From: Desulfobacteraceae bacterium
GTDB taxonomy: Bacteria > Desulfobacterota > Desulfobacteria > Desulfobacterales > Desulfobacteraceae
DNA: 12,733 bases
Direction: 5' to 3'
NCBI GenBank assembly: GCA_022712835.1
Contig: JAFLJU010000035.1
Span: 1 to 12,733 of the forward strand
In this document: positions 6,767 to 12,733 of the stretch, piece after piece
Layout of the letters: every line of letters starts with the position of its first letter
Numbering within the stretch: the first letter of the stretch is position 1
Program-made: the position numbers and the translations under genes
Notes under the pieces: model-generated
The model's input: the letters and a program-made list of their open reading frames with translations, nothing else
Database searches by the model: none
Told to the model about the DNA's origin: nothing

Positions 6767-7642
6767 CTATCCTGGAAAATTTCCCCTTCCAATACGGTCG
6801 ATTTTTTTTATGATCGAATTGACATCAAAGGGTTTGACAATAAAGTCATTACAGCCTGACTGGATGCAGGTCATCAAATGTCCTTTATCGGAATGGGAGG
6901 TTACCATGATAATTTTTACCTGGTCCTGTTTGGAAATCTTATTTTTATTTTCCTTTTCCCGAATGGCATACAGCACTTCTGTTCCGTCCATATCCGGCAT
7001 GGCAATATCAAGAGTGATCAGATCAAATGGGACATGACCATCAAAGGCCTTTTTGAACAATTTCAGGGCATCTCCACCTCGTTTTGCGACATGGCATTCT
7101 CCAAAGTCTTCCATAATGGCCTGCATCTTTAGCCTGCTGATGTGATCATCATCAACAACAAGTATTTTTGTTCGTTTTTCTTCCCATTTTTGTAAAAAGG
7201 GATTGTCATTTTTCACTGGATTAATTTTGCCGTTTAAAAAGTCATCCTTTAGTTTAATCCCCAGCTTATCAAGCTTCTCCATGATAGCATTCAAATCAAA
7301 GGGTTTGATAATATAATCATTGCAACCAGCCTGAAGGCAGGTGATAATATAATCTTTATCTGAATGGGAAGACACCATAATAATTTTCACCTGTTTCTCT
7401 TTGGGAAGGTCCATTTCCTCTTCTATCTGTCGTATTTTAAGAAGCGCCTCTGTGCCATCCATATCCGGCATTTTAATATCCAGAAAAATGAGCGTAAAGG
7501 GATGGTTTTTTTCCAAGGCCTCTTTAAATAAAGTCAGGGCGCTAAGGCCGTTCTTGGCAATTCGGCATATTGCATGGTTTTCCATGATGGCCATCATTTT
7601 GGTCCTGGAAATAAAATCATCATCCACAATCAGACATTTCAT
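6767..7642 (-). CDS. Tandem double-receiver response regulator without output domain
   Basis: 291 aa made of two CheY-like receiver domains and a short linker. REC1 spans about 1-130: acidic pocket D7-D9, phospho-acceptor D55 (FLDIKMPDMDG), Ser91 and Lys113 (IIKPFD). REC2 spans about 158-287: D164-D166, D212 (LDIAMPDMDG), T248 and K270 (IVKPFD). Both have the full catalytic set. They are clearly a duplication, since VKIIMV.SHSDK and GCNDYIIKPFD or GCNDFIVKPFD recur at equal positions. There is no DNA-binding, enzymatic or other output region, so it should act as a phosphate carrier, a sink, or through protein contacts. Its ATG overlaps the stop of the hybrid kinase (ATGA), indicating translational coupling and a shared pathway. 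Confidence 0.92.
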   Translation of the reverse strand: MKCLIVDDDFISRTKMMAIMENHAICRIAKNGLSALTLFKEALEKNHPFTLIFLDIKMPDMDGTEALLKIRQIEEEMDLPKEKQVKIIMVSSHSDKDYIITCLQAGCNDYIIKPFDLNAIMEKLDKLGIKLKDDFLNGKINPVKNDNPFLQKWEEKRTKILVVDDDHISRLKMQAIMEDFGECHVAKRGGDALKLFKKAFDGHVPFDLITLDIAMPDMDGTEVLYAIREKENKNKISKQDQVKIIMVTSHSDKGHLMTCIQSGCNDFIVKPFDVNSIIKKIDRIGRGNFPG

Positions 7643-10600
7643 TGAATTTTACCCCCCACATAGAATTCCAGTCGTGAAAATTCATTTTCAAATTTATCCA
7701 GAATATCACTGCCACCCTTCAGGTTTCCGGATTTACCCATTTTTTCAAGTTCAAATGCCAAGCCTGAAAGTTCGTTTGCCGTCAAATTTGCGGCGCCTCC
7801 TTTAATGGTATGGGCCTGGTTTTGTAGCAAGGCGATATCCTTGTCACTGAGTGCCAGGCGAAGAGTTTTGATCTGTTCTCGTGCACTATCCAAAAAAACC
7901 TGAATAACATTATCCAGGATCTCTTTTTTCCCCATGAATTCCAAAAGTGCCTTTTCATAATTCATGGGACTAGGATCGGAAGATTCTGATTTAAAAACAC
8001 CTGGCAAATCAGATATCTGGTCACTCAATTCTATACGGATGTTGTCTGGAATTGTCGTGCCTGATAGATCGTGTTTAACCTTTTTATAATTGTCATCCCC
8101 TCTTGTCCATTTGTCTAAAACAGCAAAGAAATCTTTGTTTAACAGCGGTTTTGAAATATAGTCATCCATGCCTGTATCAAGACACAATTGCTTATATCCA
8201 CCCATGGCATGCGCAGTCATGGCGACGATAGGCGTGCGCTTTCCTGATATTTCTTCATATTCTCTAATAAGTTTGGTGGCTTCAAATCCACCCATCACCG
8301 GCATCTGAATATCCATCAAAACAATATCATAGGCTTTTGCCTTGTACATATTCACGGCCTCAAGCCCGTTTTCAGCAAGATCCACCTTATACCCTGAATC
8401 GCTTAGGTATCCCAATACCACCTGTTGATTGGTGGGATAGTCTTCTGCCAATAAAATTTGAATGTCCTTTTCCTGGGTCTCCGCTAAGGTATGCCGCGTT
8501 ATCAAAGGGGTAGACTTTCCTGTTTTCTCTTTCTTTAACAATCCCAGCGCGAGTTTTATGGTTTTTTTCAAATCTTCCATACCCACAGGTTTAGTCAAAT
8601 ATCCGTTAATGTTTAGATACTTGCACAGCTTACCGTCCCCTATCCAACCCACTGATGTCATTAATACGATGGGAATGCTTTTTATGGAGTTTGTTTTTCT
8701 GATATCCTCTGCCAGCTCAAATCCCGTCATTTCAGCTAACAACGTATCTATAATCGCAATATCAAAAGGCCGATCCTCCAATATGGCATTTTGAAGGGAT
8801 TGCAACGACTCTTCTCCGGTCTTAACCCAAAAAGGATGGCACCCCCATGTCTTCAGGTATCGAGATTGAACATCTCCGATACGTTTATTACCTGTGGCAA
8901 TCAAGATTCGTAAGCTCCGAAGTTTTACACTCTCCACCCCTTGTTTAATGTTCAAATTTTTATATTTTTTAAATTCCAACACAAAAGAAAAATTGCTTCC
9001 CTTTCCCTCCTGACTCTTAAAGCCAATCTTACCACCCATCAGTTCAACAAGTTGTTTGGAAATGGTGGTTCCTAAGCCGGTTCCTCCATATTTTCTTGTT
9101 ATGGACCCATCTACCTTGGTAAAACTGTTGAAAATGCTTTTCTGTTTGTCCAGAGGAATACCGATACCTGTGTCTTTTATAGAAAATAATATGGCCACGG
9201 TTTCCCCTAAATCTTTTTGTTTTTGTGCCGTAATCAGTATCTCGCCCTTGCGGGTAAATTTTAAGGCATTCCCGGCCAGATTCATCAGTATCTGACGGAG
9301 TCGTCCCGGGTCACCCAATAACCACCTCGGCAGATCCGGAGCGATATAAGAGATCAATTCCAATTTTCGTTGTTGCGCCCGAACGGCAATACTTTTGGAT
9401 ATATCTTCTATCAAATATCCTAGTTCAAAACCGATATTTTCAAGTTCAAATTTACCGGCTTCAATTTTTGAAAAATCCAGGACATTGTTAATGATCCCGA
9501 TCAGAGCCCTTGCTTCGTTTACGATGGTGTCAAATATATTTTTTTGATTATCATCTAATTTTGTTTTCTGGATCAATTCTGCCATGCCAATGACACCGTT
9601 TAAAGGAGTTCTCATTTCATGGCTGATATTTGCTAAAAATTCGCTTTTGGCAATATTCTCGGCCTCTGCTTTTATTTTTTCGCCATGGAGGGCTTCTGCA
9701 TTTTTGCGTTCTGTTATATCTTTAAGCCCTATCACAACTCCGATGGTTTCATTTTCAACATCCCGGAAAGGAAACGCTGACATAATAAACTGAATAATCA
9801 CATCTTTGCCTAGACAGATTTCAAAATCCCTCTCCATCCTGGGTTCGCAATTTTCAATAATGTAACAAACCGGACATTCATTGGTATGACAAAGTGGGTT
9901 AGGAAACACTTCGTAGCATTTTTTCCCTTTAATTTCCTCCTGAGTTTTTCCAATAATGCTCAACAACATCTTATTGATCCGAAAGATATCAAAGGATTGG
10001 CTGACAACCCAGATTCCTTCCGTAGAAGCCCGAAATATCTGGTCAAGTTCAAGGTATGCCATGGCAGATTCGGCAACCATCTTATTCGACCGCTCTATCG
10101 CCACTTCCAACTCATCATTGAGGTTTTCAAGGTCTTTACTGGTTTCAAGTATTTTATTTTCTGACTGAATACGGTCTGTGATATCCCTTACCATACCCCT
10201 GAATCCTTGGGGTTTCGATTCATTGTCTTGGATCAGTGAAACGGATGTATCCACAAAGATTTTTTTGCCGTCTTTTTTTTCAAGCTCCCACTCCAGAACA
10301 CTTTCGGATTCTCCGGTTTCATAAAAATGTTTGAAATATTGAACAATTTTAACATAATTCTTACGATTTGCAAATTGCCGAAAATTCATACCTGCCAACT
10401 TCTTTTTTGAAACCCCCAAAAGCTTGGATAAGGCATGATTGCAAAAAGTGATTTTCCCATGAAGATCCACCTCATAGTAACCGTCATTAATGCTCTCAAT
10501 AATTGTTCGATATTTTTTTTCACTCTGTTTAAGCTGTTTTTGAGCCGATGTTTTTTCCTGCAAAATCCCATCAAAATCCTGTTTAATCAGGGAGATTGAT

Positions 10601-11004
10601 TGATACAACGGCAAAAATTCTTCGGAAATGGGTCTTTCATTCTCCTCTATCTCAATGCCGTTTGTATCCCAGTTAAGCCTGCCGATAAATGCTAAAAGCT
10701 GATTTATATGATCTATCCTGACCGTTTCATCCGTAGCAAATCTAAGCGGTTCCCTATGAAGCGACAAAGAGCTGTTTAGCTGATCCTTTTCTTTTTCAAT
10801 CAGAGCCATGGCACTTTCAAAATCATCTGCTACAACCAGTTTAAACTGGGTGAAAACATCCTCGAAGAGTTGACAAGGGTTTTCATAAATCCGTTCAGAC
10901 CATACAGGACTGAATACCGGCAGGGAATTTCTTTGTTTAATCGGGTCATCCTGTTGATATACAGTTTTCGGGCGGACCAGGCAGTTCTTTGAAGATTTTT
11001 CCAA
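7639..11004 (-). CDS. Hybrid sensor histidine kinase (PAS-PAS-HisKA-HATPase-REC-REC-HPt), main frame after frameshift
   Basis: Open frame of 1121 codons; residue numbers follow that frame. PAS1 at about 163-280 (ends MVRDITDR) and PAS2 at about 320-433 (ends GLKDITERK), joined by a coiled-coil-like helix. PAS2 holds a cysteine cluster (C363, C372, C377, C380, C386). HisKA carries His462 in ISHEMRTPLNG. HATPase has N579 (GNALKFT), DTGIGIP (611-617) and GGTGLG (640-645). The first receiver (about 698-820) lacks the acidic pair (ILIATGN) but keeps D753 and K805, so it is probably a pseudoreceiver. The second (848-966) is complete (E854/D855, D898, T930, K952). The HPt domain has His1065 (AHTIKGG). 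No transmembrane segment is seen, so it is probably cytoplasmic. The first 50 codons, from a TTG, are probably not native: the true N-terminus is in the overlapping frame up to 11690. Joined at 10854 the protein would be 1350 aa. Confidence 0.9.
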   Translation of the reverse strand: MEKSSKNCLVRPKTVYQQDDPIKQRNSLPVFSPVWSERIYENPCQLFEDVFTQFKLVVADDFESAMALIEKEKDQLNSSLSLHREPLRFATDETVRIDHINQLLAFIGRLNWDTNGIEIEENERPISEEFLPLYQSISLIKQDFDGILQEKTSAQKQLKQSEKKYRTIIESINDGYYEVDLHGKITFCNHALSKLLGVSKKKLAGMNFRQFANRKNYVKIVQYFKHFYETGESESVLEWELEKKDGKKIFVDTSVSLIQDNESKPQGFRGMVRDITDRIQSENKILETSKDLENLNDELEVAIERSNKMVAESAMAYLELDQIFRASTEGIWVVSQSFDIFRINKMLLSIIGKTQEEIKGKKCYEVFPNPLCHTNECPVCYIIENCEPRMERDFEICLGKDVIIQFIMSAFPFRDVENETIGVVIGLKDITERKNAEALHGEKIKAEAENIAKSEFLANISHEMRTPLNGVIGMAELIQKTKLDDNQKNIFDTIVNEARALIGIINNVLDFSKIEAGKFELENIGFELGYLIEDISKSIAVRAQQRKLELISYIAPDLPRWLLGDPGRLRQILMNLAGNALKFTRKGEILITAQKQKDLGETVAILFSIKDTGIGIPLDKQKSIFNSFTKVDGSITRKYGGTGLGTTISKQLVELMGGKIGFKSQEGKGSNFSFVLEFKKYKNLNIKQGVESVKLRSLRILIATGNKRIGDVQSRYLKTWGCHPFWVKTGEESLQSLQNAILEDRPFDIAIIDTLLAEMTGFELAEDIRKTNSIKSIPIVLMTSVGWIGDGKLCKYLNINGYLTKPVGMEDLKKTIKLALGLLKKEKTGKSTPLITRHTLAETQEKDIQILLAEDYPTNQQVVLGYLSDSGYKVDLAENGLEAVNMYKAKAYDIVLMDIQMPVMGGFEATKLIREYEEISGKRTPIVAMTAHAMGGYKQLCLDTGMDDYISKPLLNKDFFAVLDKWTRGDDNYKKVKHDLSGTTIPDNIRIELSDQISDLPGVFKSESSDPSPMNYEKALLEFMGKKEILDNVIQVFLDSAREQIKTLRLALSDKDIALLQNQAHTIKGGAANLTANELSGLAFELEKMGKSGNLKGGSDILDKFENEFSRLEFYVGGKIQ

Positions 11005-11690
11005 TTAACAATTCTAAAATATGGTTTTTTTGATATCAATCCTGCTTCGGACAATACCTGTTCATAAAACTTGAAAAAAGGATCAACACACTCGGCTCTA
11101 AGAACACCTTCAGCGTTATTATAGAGGGTGTCATCGCCAATAAGCTCAAATTTTGCTGAATACCCTTCAAGCTCGAGCAACCAGCTTCTATTTCTGACGT
11201 TTTTAACACCGTTTCCCCCCGTTGGTTTCACTAAATTAACCGCGAGTGCGACCGCATCTTCATAGCAATTCACAAGTTTAAGGGGGAACGTGAGCCGGTA
11301 AAGTCTTTTCCCAACATTGATCCTGAGTTTTACTGGCAAAGACGCATTGTAACCTACATACCCTTTTAGCCAGTTTCGATCCCTTTCTATCTTCATACAT
11401 TCTATGAATTGCTGACGAGCAGCATTTGTCGCATGACCTATGGTATGTGAATAATCTTTTATCTCAACGTGGGGTTGATTAAACAGGCCTGTGTCTTTTA
11501 ATATGCGTTCCCGCGCGTTAAAAAATCTTTGGATTCCCTTGGCACCGCTATTGCCCCGGGGTATGGACCATAAAATGCTATCGCCAATCAGTTTGAATGA
11601 CGCCCAATATGTGTTATTGAACTGGATATCATCCCATTCAGGTTTTGATGTGATAGGCAGACCGCAAACAGTACATCGGCTCAATGTCAT
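10830..11690 (-). CDS. N-terminal domain of the hybrid kinase, split off by a frameshift
   Basis: From ATG 11690 this frame encodes a short Cys motif (CTVCG, residues 6-10) and two copies of one domain (about 27-155 and 177-279). Both copies share Y.A.F.LIGD, then an FF segment, a GL..KP/QP turn, an I.DY/I.NW strand, AR..(F/Y)I..M, and a GYN/YGLN strand. In Desulfobacterales, from memory, domains like this stand at the N-terminus of hybrid kinases. Their pattern recalls the SpoIIAA/STAS-like fold, but that is speculative. The frame stops at 10830 shortly after SSRMF, while the expected continuation TQFKLVVADDFESAMALI lies in the overlapping kinase frame. The second repeat is therefore cut in its last strand, which shows this is a fragment and not a separate gene. 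An open extension to a TTG at 11873 is AT-rich and hydrophobic and probably not coding. Confidence 0.8.
   Translation of the reverse strand: MTLSRCTVCGLPITSKPEWDDIQFNNTYWASFKLIGDSILWSIPRGNSGAKGIQRFFNARERILKDTGLFNQPHVEIKDYSHTIGHATNAARQQFIECMKIERDRNWLKGYVGYNASLPVKLRINVGKRLYRLTFPLKLVNCYEDAVALAVNLVKPTGGNGVKNVRNRSWLLELEGYSAKFELIGDDTLYNNAEGVLRAECVDPFFKFYEQVLSEAGLISKKPYFRIVNWKNLQRTAWSARKLYINRMTRLNKEIPCRYSVLYGLNGFMKTLVNSSRMFSPSLNWL
10852..10857 (-). other. Frameshift site in the hybrid kinase
   Basis: On the minus strand the upstream frame reads ATG-TTT-TCA and soon stops at 10830; the downstream frame reads GTT-TTC-ACC. Adding one T to the four-T run (10856-10853) gives ATG-TTT-TTC-ACC, joining SSRMF to FTQFKLVVADDF without loss. 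A minus-one ribosomal slip on the T run is formally possible, but no strong slippery site with a downstream structure is obvious. Confidence 0.7.
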
Positions 11691-11716
11691 TGTGTTTTTC
11701 TTAATTCTATTGGCAT
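11687..11716 (-). CDS. Possible 9-aa leader ORF, or true start of the kinase
   Basis: A perfect Shine-Dalgarno GGAGGT (11729-11724) stands 7 nt before an ATG (11716) whose frame reads MPIELRKTQ and stops. The stop TGA overlaps the kinase ATG at 11690 (ATGA), which itself has no good ribosome binding site. As seen, this would be a leader peptide coupled to the kinase. Alternatively, one more A in the five-A run just before 11690 would fuse the frames and give MPIELRKNTMTLSRC as the kinase N-terminus, in line with two other one-base frameshifts in the window. Confidence 0.4.
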   Translation of the reverse strand: MPIELRKTQ

Positions 11717-11832
11717 TAAAAAAACCTCCGAATTTAAGAATGAGAAATGTGTTAAGAAAATATAGTATCCATAAACTTACATAAATTTCAGGTTCTAAGC
11801 AAATCTTAATTTGAAAAAATTTTGAAAAAACA

Positions 11833-11859
11833 TTGACAATACCCTTCAGTAAATATACT
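11833..11859 (+). promoter_or_regulatory. Predicted promoter of the tetR gene
   Basis: Perfect -35 TTGACA (11833-11838), 15-nt spacer, then TATACT (11854-11859, five of six). TACTAG at 11856-11861 gives a 17-nt spacer but a poor -10. A-tract repeats (TTTGAAAAAA occurs twice in 11810-11830) directly precede the -35 and resemble an UP element. The start of transcription would be about 40 nt before the gene. For the oppositely directed kinase no convincing promoter was found in 11717-11902; TATATT near 11760 is only a possible -10. Confidence 0.55.
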
Positions 11860-11870
11860 AGAAAACTGAA
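11845..11870. promoter_or_regulatory. Candidate TetR operator
   Basis: Inverted repeat TTCAGT (11845-11850) / ACTGAA (11865-11870) with 14 bp between the arms. It encloses the predicted -10 box of the tetR promoter. Position and symmetry suit autorepression by the adjacent TetR protein, but only the six outer base pairs are symmetric. Confidence 0.4.
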
Positions 11871-11902
11871 CAAAACGTTAAATAATTCAATTTTTTAAAA
11901 CG

Positions 11903-12502
11903 GTGGATATGACCATTAAAACTGAAAAATACCCAGCTCTCTACCAAGCTTCCCTGGAATTGTTTGCCAATTATGGATACAAGAAAACCACGGTGGAAGA
12001 CGTAGCAGACAAGCTTTCCATGACCAAGGGAAACCTGTATTTTTATGTGAAAAACAAAAAACAGCTTTATGAACTAACCATTGCCCATGCCCTGACCCAA
12101 TGGCAGGACTATGTAAAGAAAGCGGTGGATAAAAAAACAGACCCCGTTGATCAATTTCAAACCATGGCCGTTTCCGCCCTGGCCTATATTGAAAAAAATG
12201 CACCCCTTCGTCGGGTGATCATGAATGACCCGGATATTTTCACCCTCTCCCCAAAAGAAGACCGATTTTCCGAGGTCAACCAGGCGGCCATGGCAATCCT
12301 AAGGCAGATTCTGGAACAAGGAGTAGAACGAAAATGCTTTTACCCCATGGATGTGGACCAGGTGACGGTCTACCTCTTTTCCGTTTACATGATGTTCTTG
12401 ATCAAAACCTATGTTAAGGCAGAACGGACTTCTCCCAAAAAGCTATTTGCAACTGCGCTTGAATTAAACCTTCGGGGGCTGTTAACCCAAAAAAAAGATT
12501 AA
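11903..12502 (+). CDS. TetR/AcrR-family transcriptional regulator
   Basis: 199 aa from a GTG at 11903, or 197 aa from the ATG at 11909. Neither start has a well-placed ribosome binding site (GGTGG lies just before the ATG). The N-terminal TetR domain is clear: helix ALYQASLELFANYGYKKTTV, then the helix-turn-helix VEDVADKLSMTKGNLYFYVK (31-50) followed by NKKQLYE. The remaining residues form the family's variable ligand-binding and dimerisation domain; its ligand cannot be inferred. It is divergent from the kinase and 75 bp upstream of a membrane-protein gene in the same direction, which is its likely target. A promoter and a symmetric site lie in front of it. Confidence 0.92.
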   Translation: MDMTIKTEKYPALYQASLELFANYGYKKTTVEDVADKLSMTKGNLYFYVKNKKQLYELTIAHALTQWQDYVKKAVDKKTDPVDQFQTMAVSALAYIEKNAPLRRVIMNDPDIFTLSPKEDRFSEVNQAAMAILRQILEQGVERKCFYPMDVDQVTVYLFSVYMMFLIKTYVKAERTSPKKLFATALELNLRGLLTQKKD

Positions 12503-12577
12503 GTAAGATACTTATAAAAATAAAGATAAAGTTAAATAAAAGAACCTTTTAACCCTATTCCATTAAGGAGATTTTCC

Positions 12578-12733
12578 ATGACCGATGCTACAATGATTGC
12601 TCTCAACAGTCTACGAGACCTTTCCATGCTCAAATGGTATGTCGTCCCCCTGCTGTCCATTACCTTTTATATTTATACCCGGGAAATAAAGGAAGCCCGG
12701 CAGACCCAAAACTGGGATGCCGTCTTTGCAGGT
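12578..12733 (+). CDS. Start of an uncharacterised membrane-protein gene (partial)
   Basis: An excellent ribosome binding site, AAGGAG (12565-12570), stands 7 nt before an ATG, and the frame stays open to the window end (52 codons). The peptide begins MTDATMIALNSLRDLSML and has one hydrophobic segment (about residues 19-33, WYVVPLLSITFYIYT) followed by a charged stretch (REIKEARQ). This looks like the first transmembrane helix of an inner-membrane protein; I do not recognise the family with confidence. Being directly after tetR, it may be co-transcribed with it and controlled by it. The 75-nt gap before it holds no clear terminator or promoter. Confidence 0.75.
   Translation, partial: MTDATMIALNSLRDLSMLKWYVVPLLSITFYIYTREIKEARQTQNWDAVFAG

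Noticed and set aside
6610..6792. 60-codon minus-strand ORF overlapping the end of the double-receiver gene
   Set aside because: Overlaps the C-terminus of a confident gene, has no homology signal and runs through AT-rich non-coding DNA and inverted repeats.
11691..11873. N-terminal extension of the kinase fragment from a TTG start at 11873
   Set aside because: Very AT-rich, hydrophobic and non-domain-like, lacks a ribosome binding site, and overlaps the divergent tetR promoter.
12538..12550. AAAAG-AAC-CTTTT hairpin after tetR
   Set aside because: A 5-bp AT-rich stem is too weak to call a terminator.

Overview
The window looks like a chromosomal stretch of a Desulfobacterota (delta-proteobacterial) sulfate reducer, probably a marine member of the Desulfobacterales. 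This rests on gene style only: moderate-to-low GC, a large PAS-rich hybrid histidine kinase with an unusual N-terminal domain of a kind I associate from memory with that group, and a complete glycine-betaine uptake operon. No rRNA, tRNA, CRISPR, insertion sequence or integrase was seen.

Layout. (1) At 1-786 (+) lies the C-terminal part of a YitT-family membrane protein, cut by the window edge and split by a one-base frameshift near 265. (2) At 4041-868 (-) is a proV-proW-proX operon (CBS-containing ATPase, permease, periplasmic binding protein). It ends in a clear intrinsic terminator at 800-839, and a 14-bp tandem repeat fills the proW/proX gap. (3) A 322-bp divergent regulatory region (4042-4363) carries a good sigma70-type promoter for proV and a long dyad, and separates the operon from a MarR-family regulator (4364-4861, +). 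(4) At 6566-4935 (-) is a 543-aa atypical short-chain dehydrogenase-fold protein with an N-terminal Cys4 zinc-ribbon motif and no catalytic Tyr; it has its own promoter. (5) At 11690-6767 (-) is a phosphorelay module: a hybrid kinase (duplicated N-terminal domain, PAS, Cys-rich PAS, HisKA, HATPase, pseudo-REC, REC, HPt), broken by an apparent one-base frameshift at about 10854, followed with an ATGA overlap by a protein made only of two receiver domains. (6) A TetR regulator (about 11903-12502, +) is divergent from the kinase. After it begins a membrane-protein gene (12578 onward, +) that leaves the window.

How the genes fit together. ProVWX imports glycine betaine or a related osmolyte. The divergent MarR protein most resembles, by memory and context, osmolyte-gene regulators of the CosR/EctR type and probably acts on the shared intergenic region. 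The kinase and double-receiver protein would form a multi-step relay (His, Asp, His, then two separate Asp sites) with no DNA-binding output in the window. TetR probably controls itself and the membrane-protein gene after it.

Two separate frameshifts, and possibly a third at the kinase start, would each be repaired by adding one base to a homopolymer run (C, T and A). The simplest explanation is sequence error in the underlying assembly, but real mutations cannot be excluded. The most unusual biology is the duplicated N-terminal domain of the kinase, the Cys-rich PAS domain, and the Tyr-less zinc-ribbon SDR.
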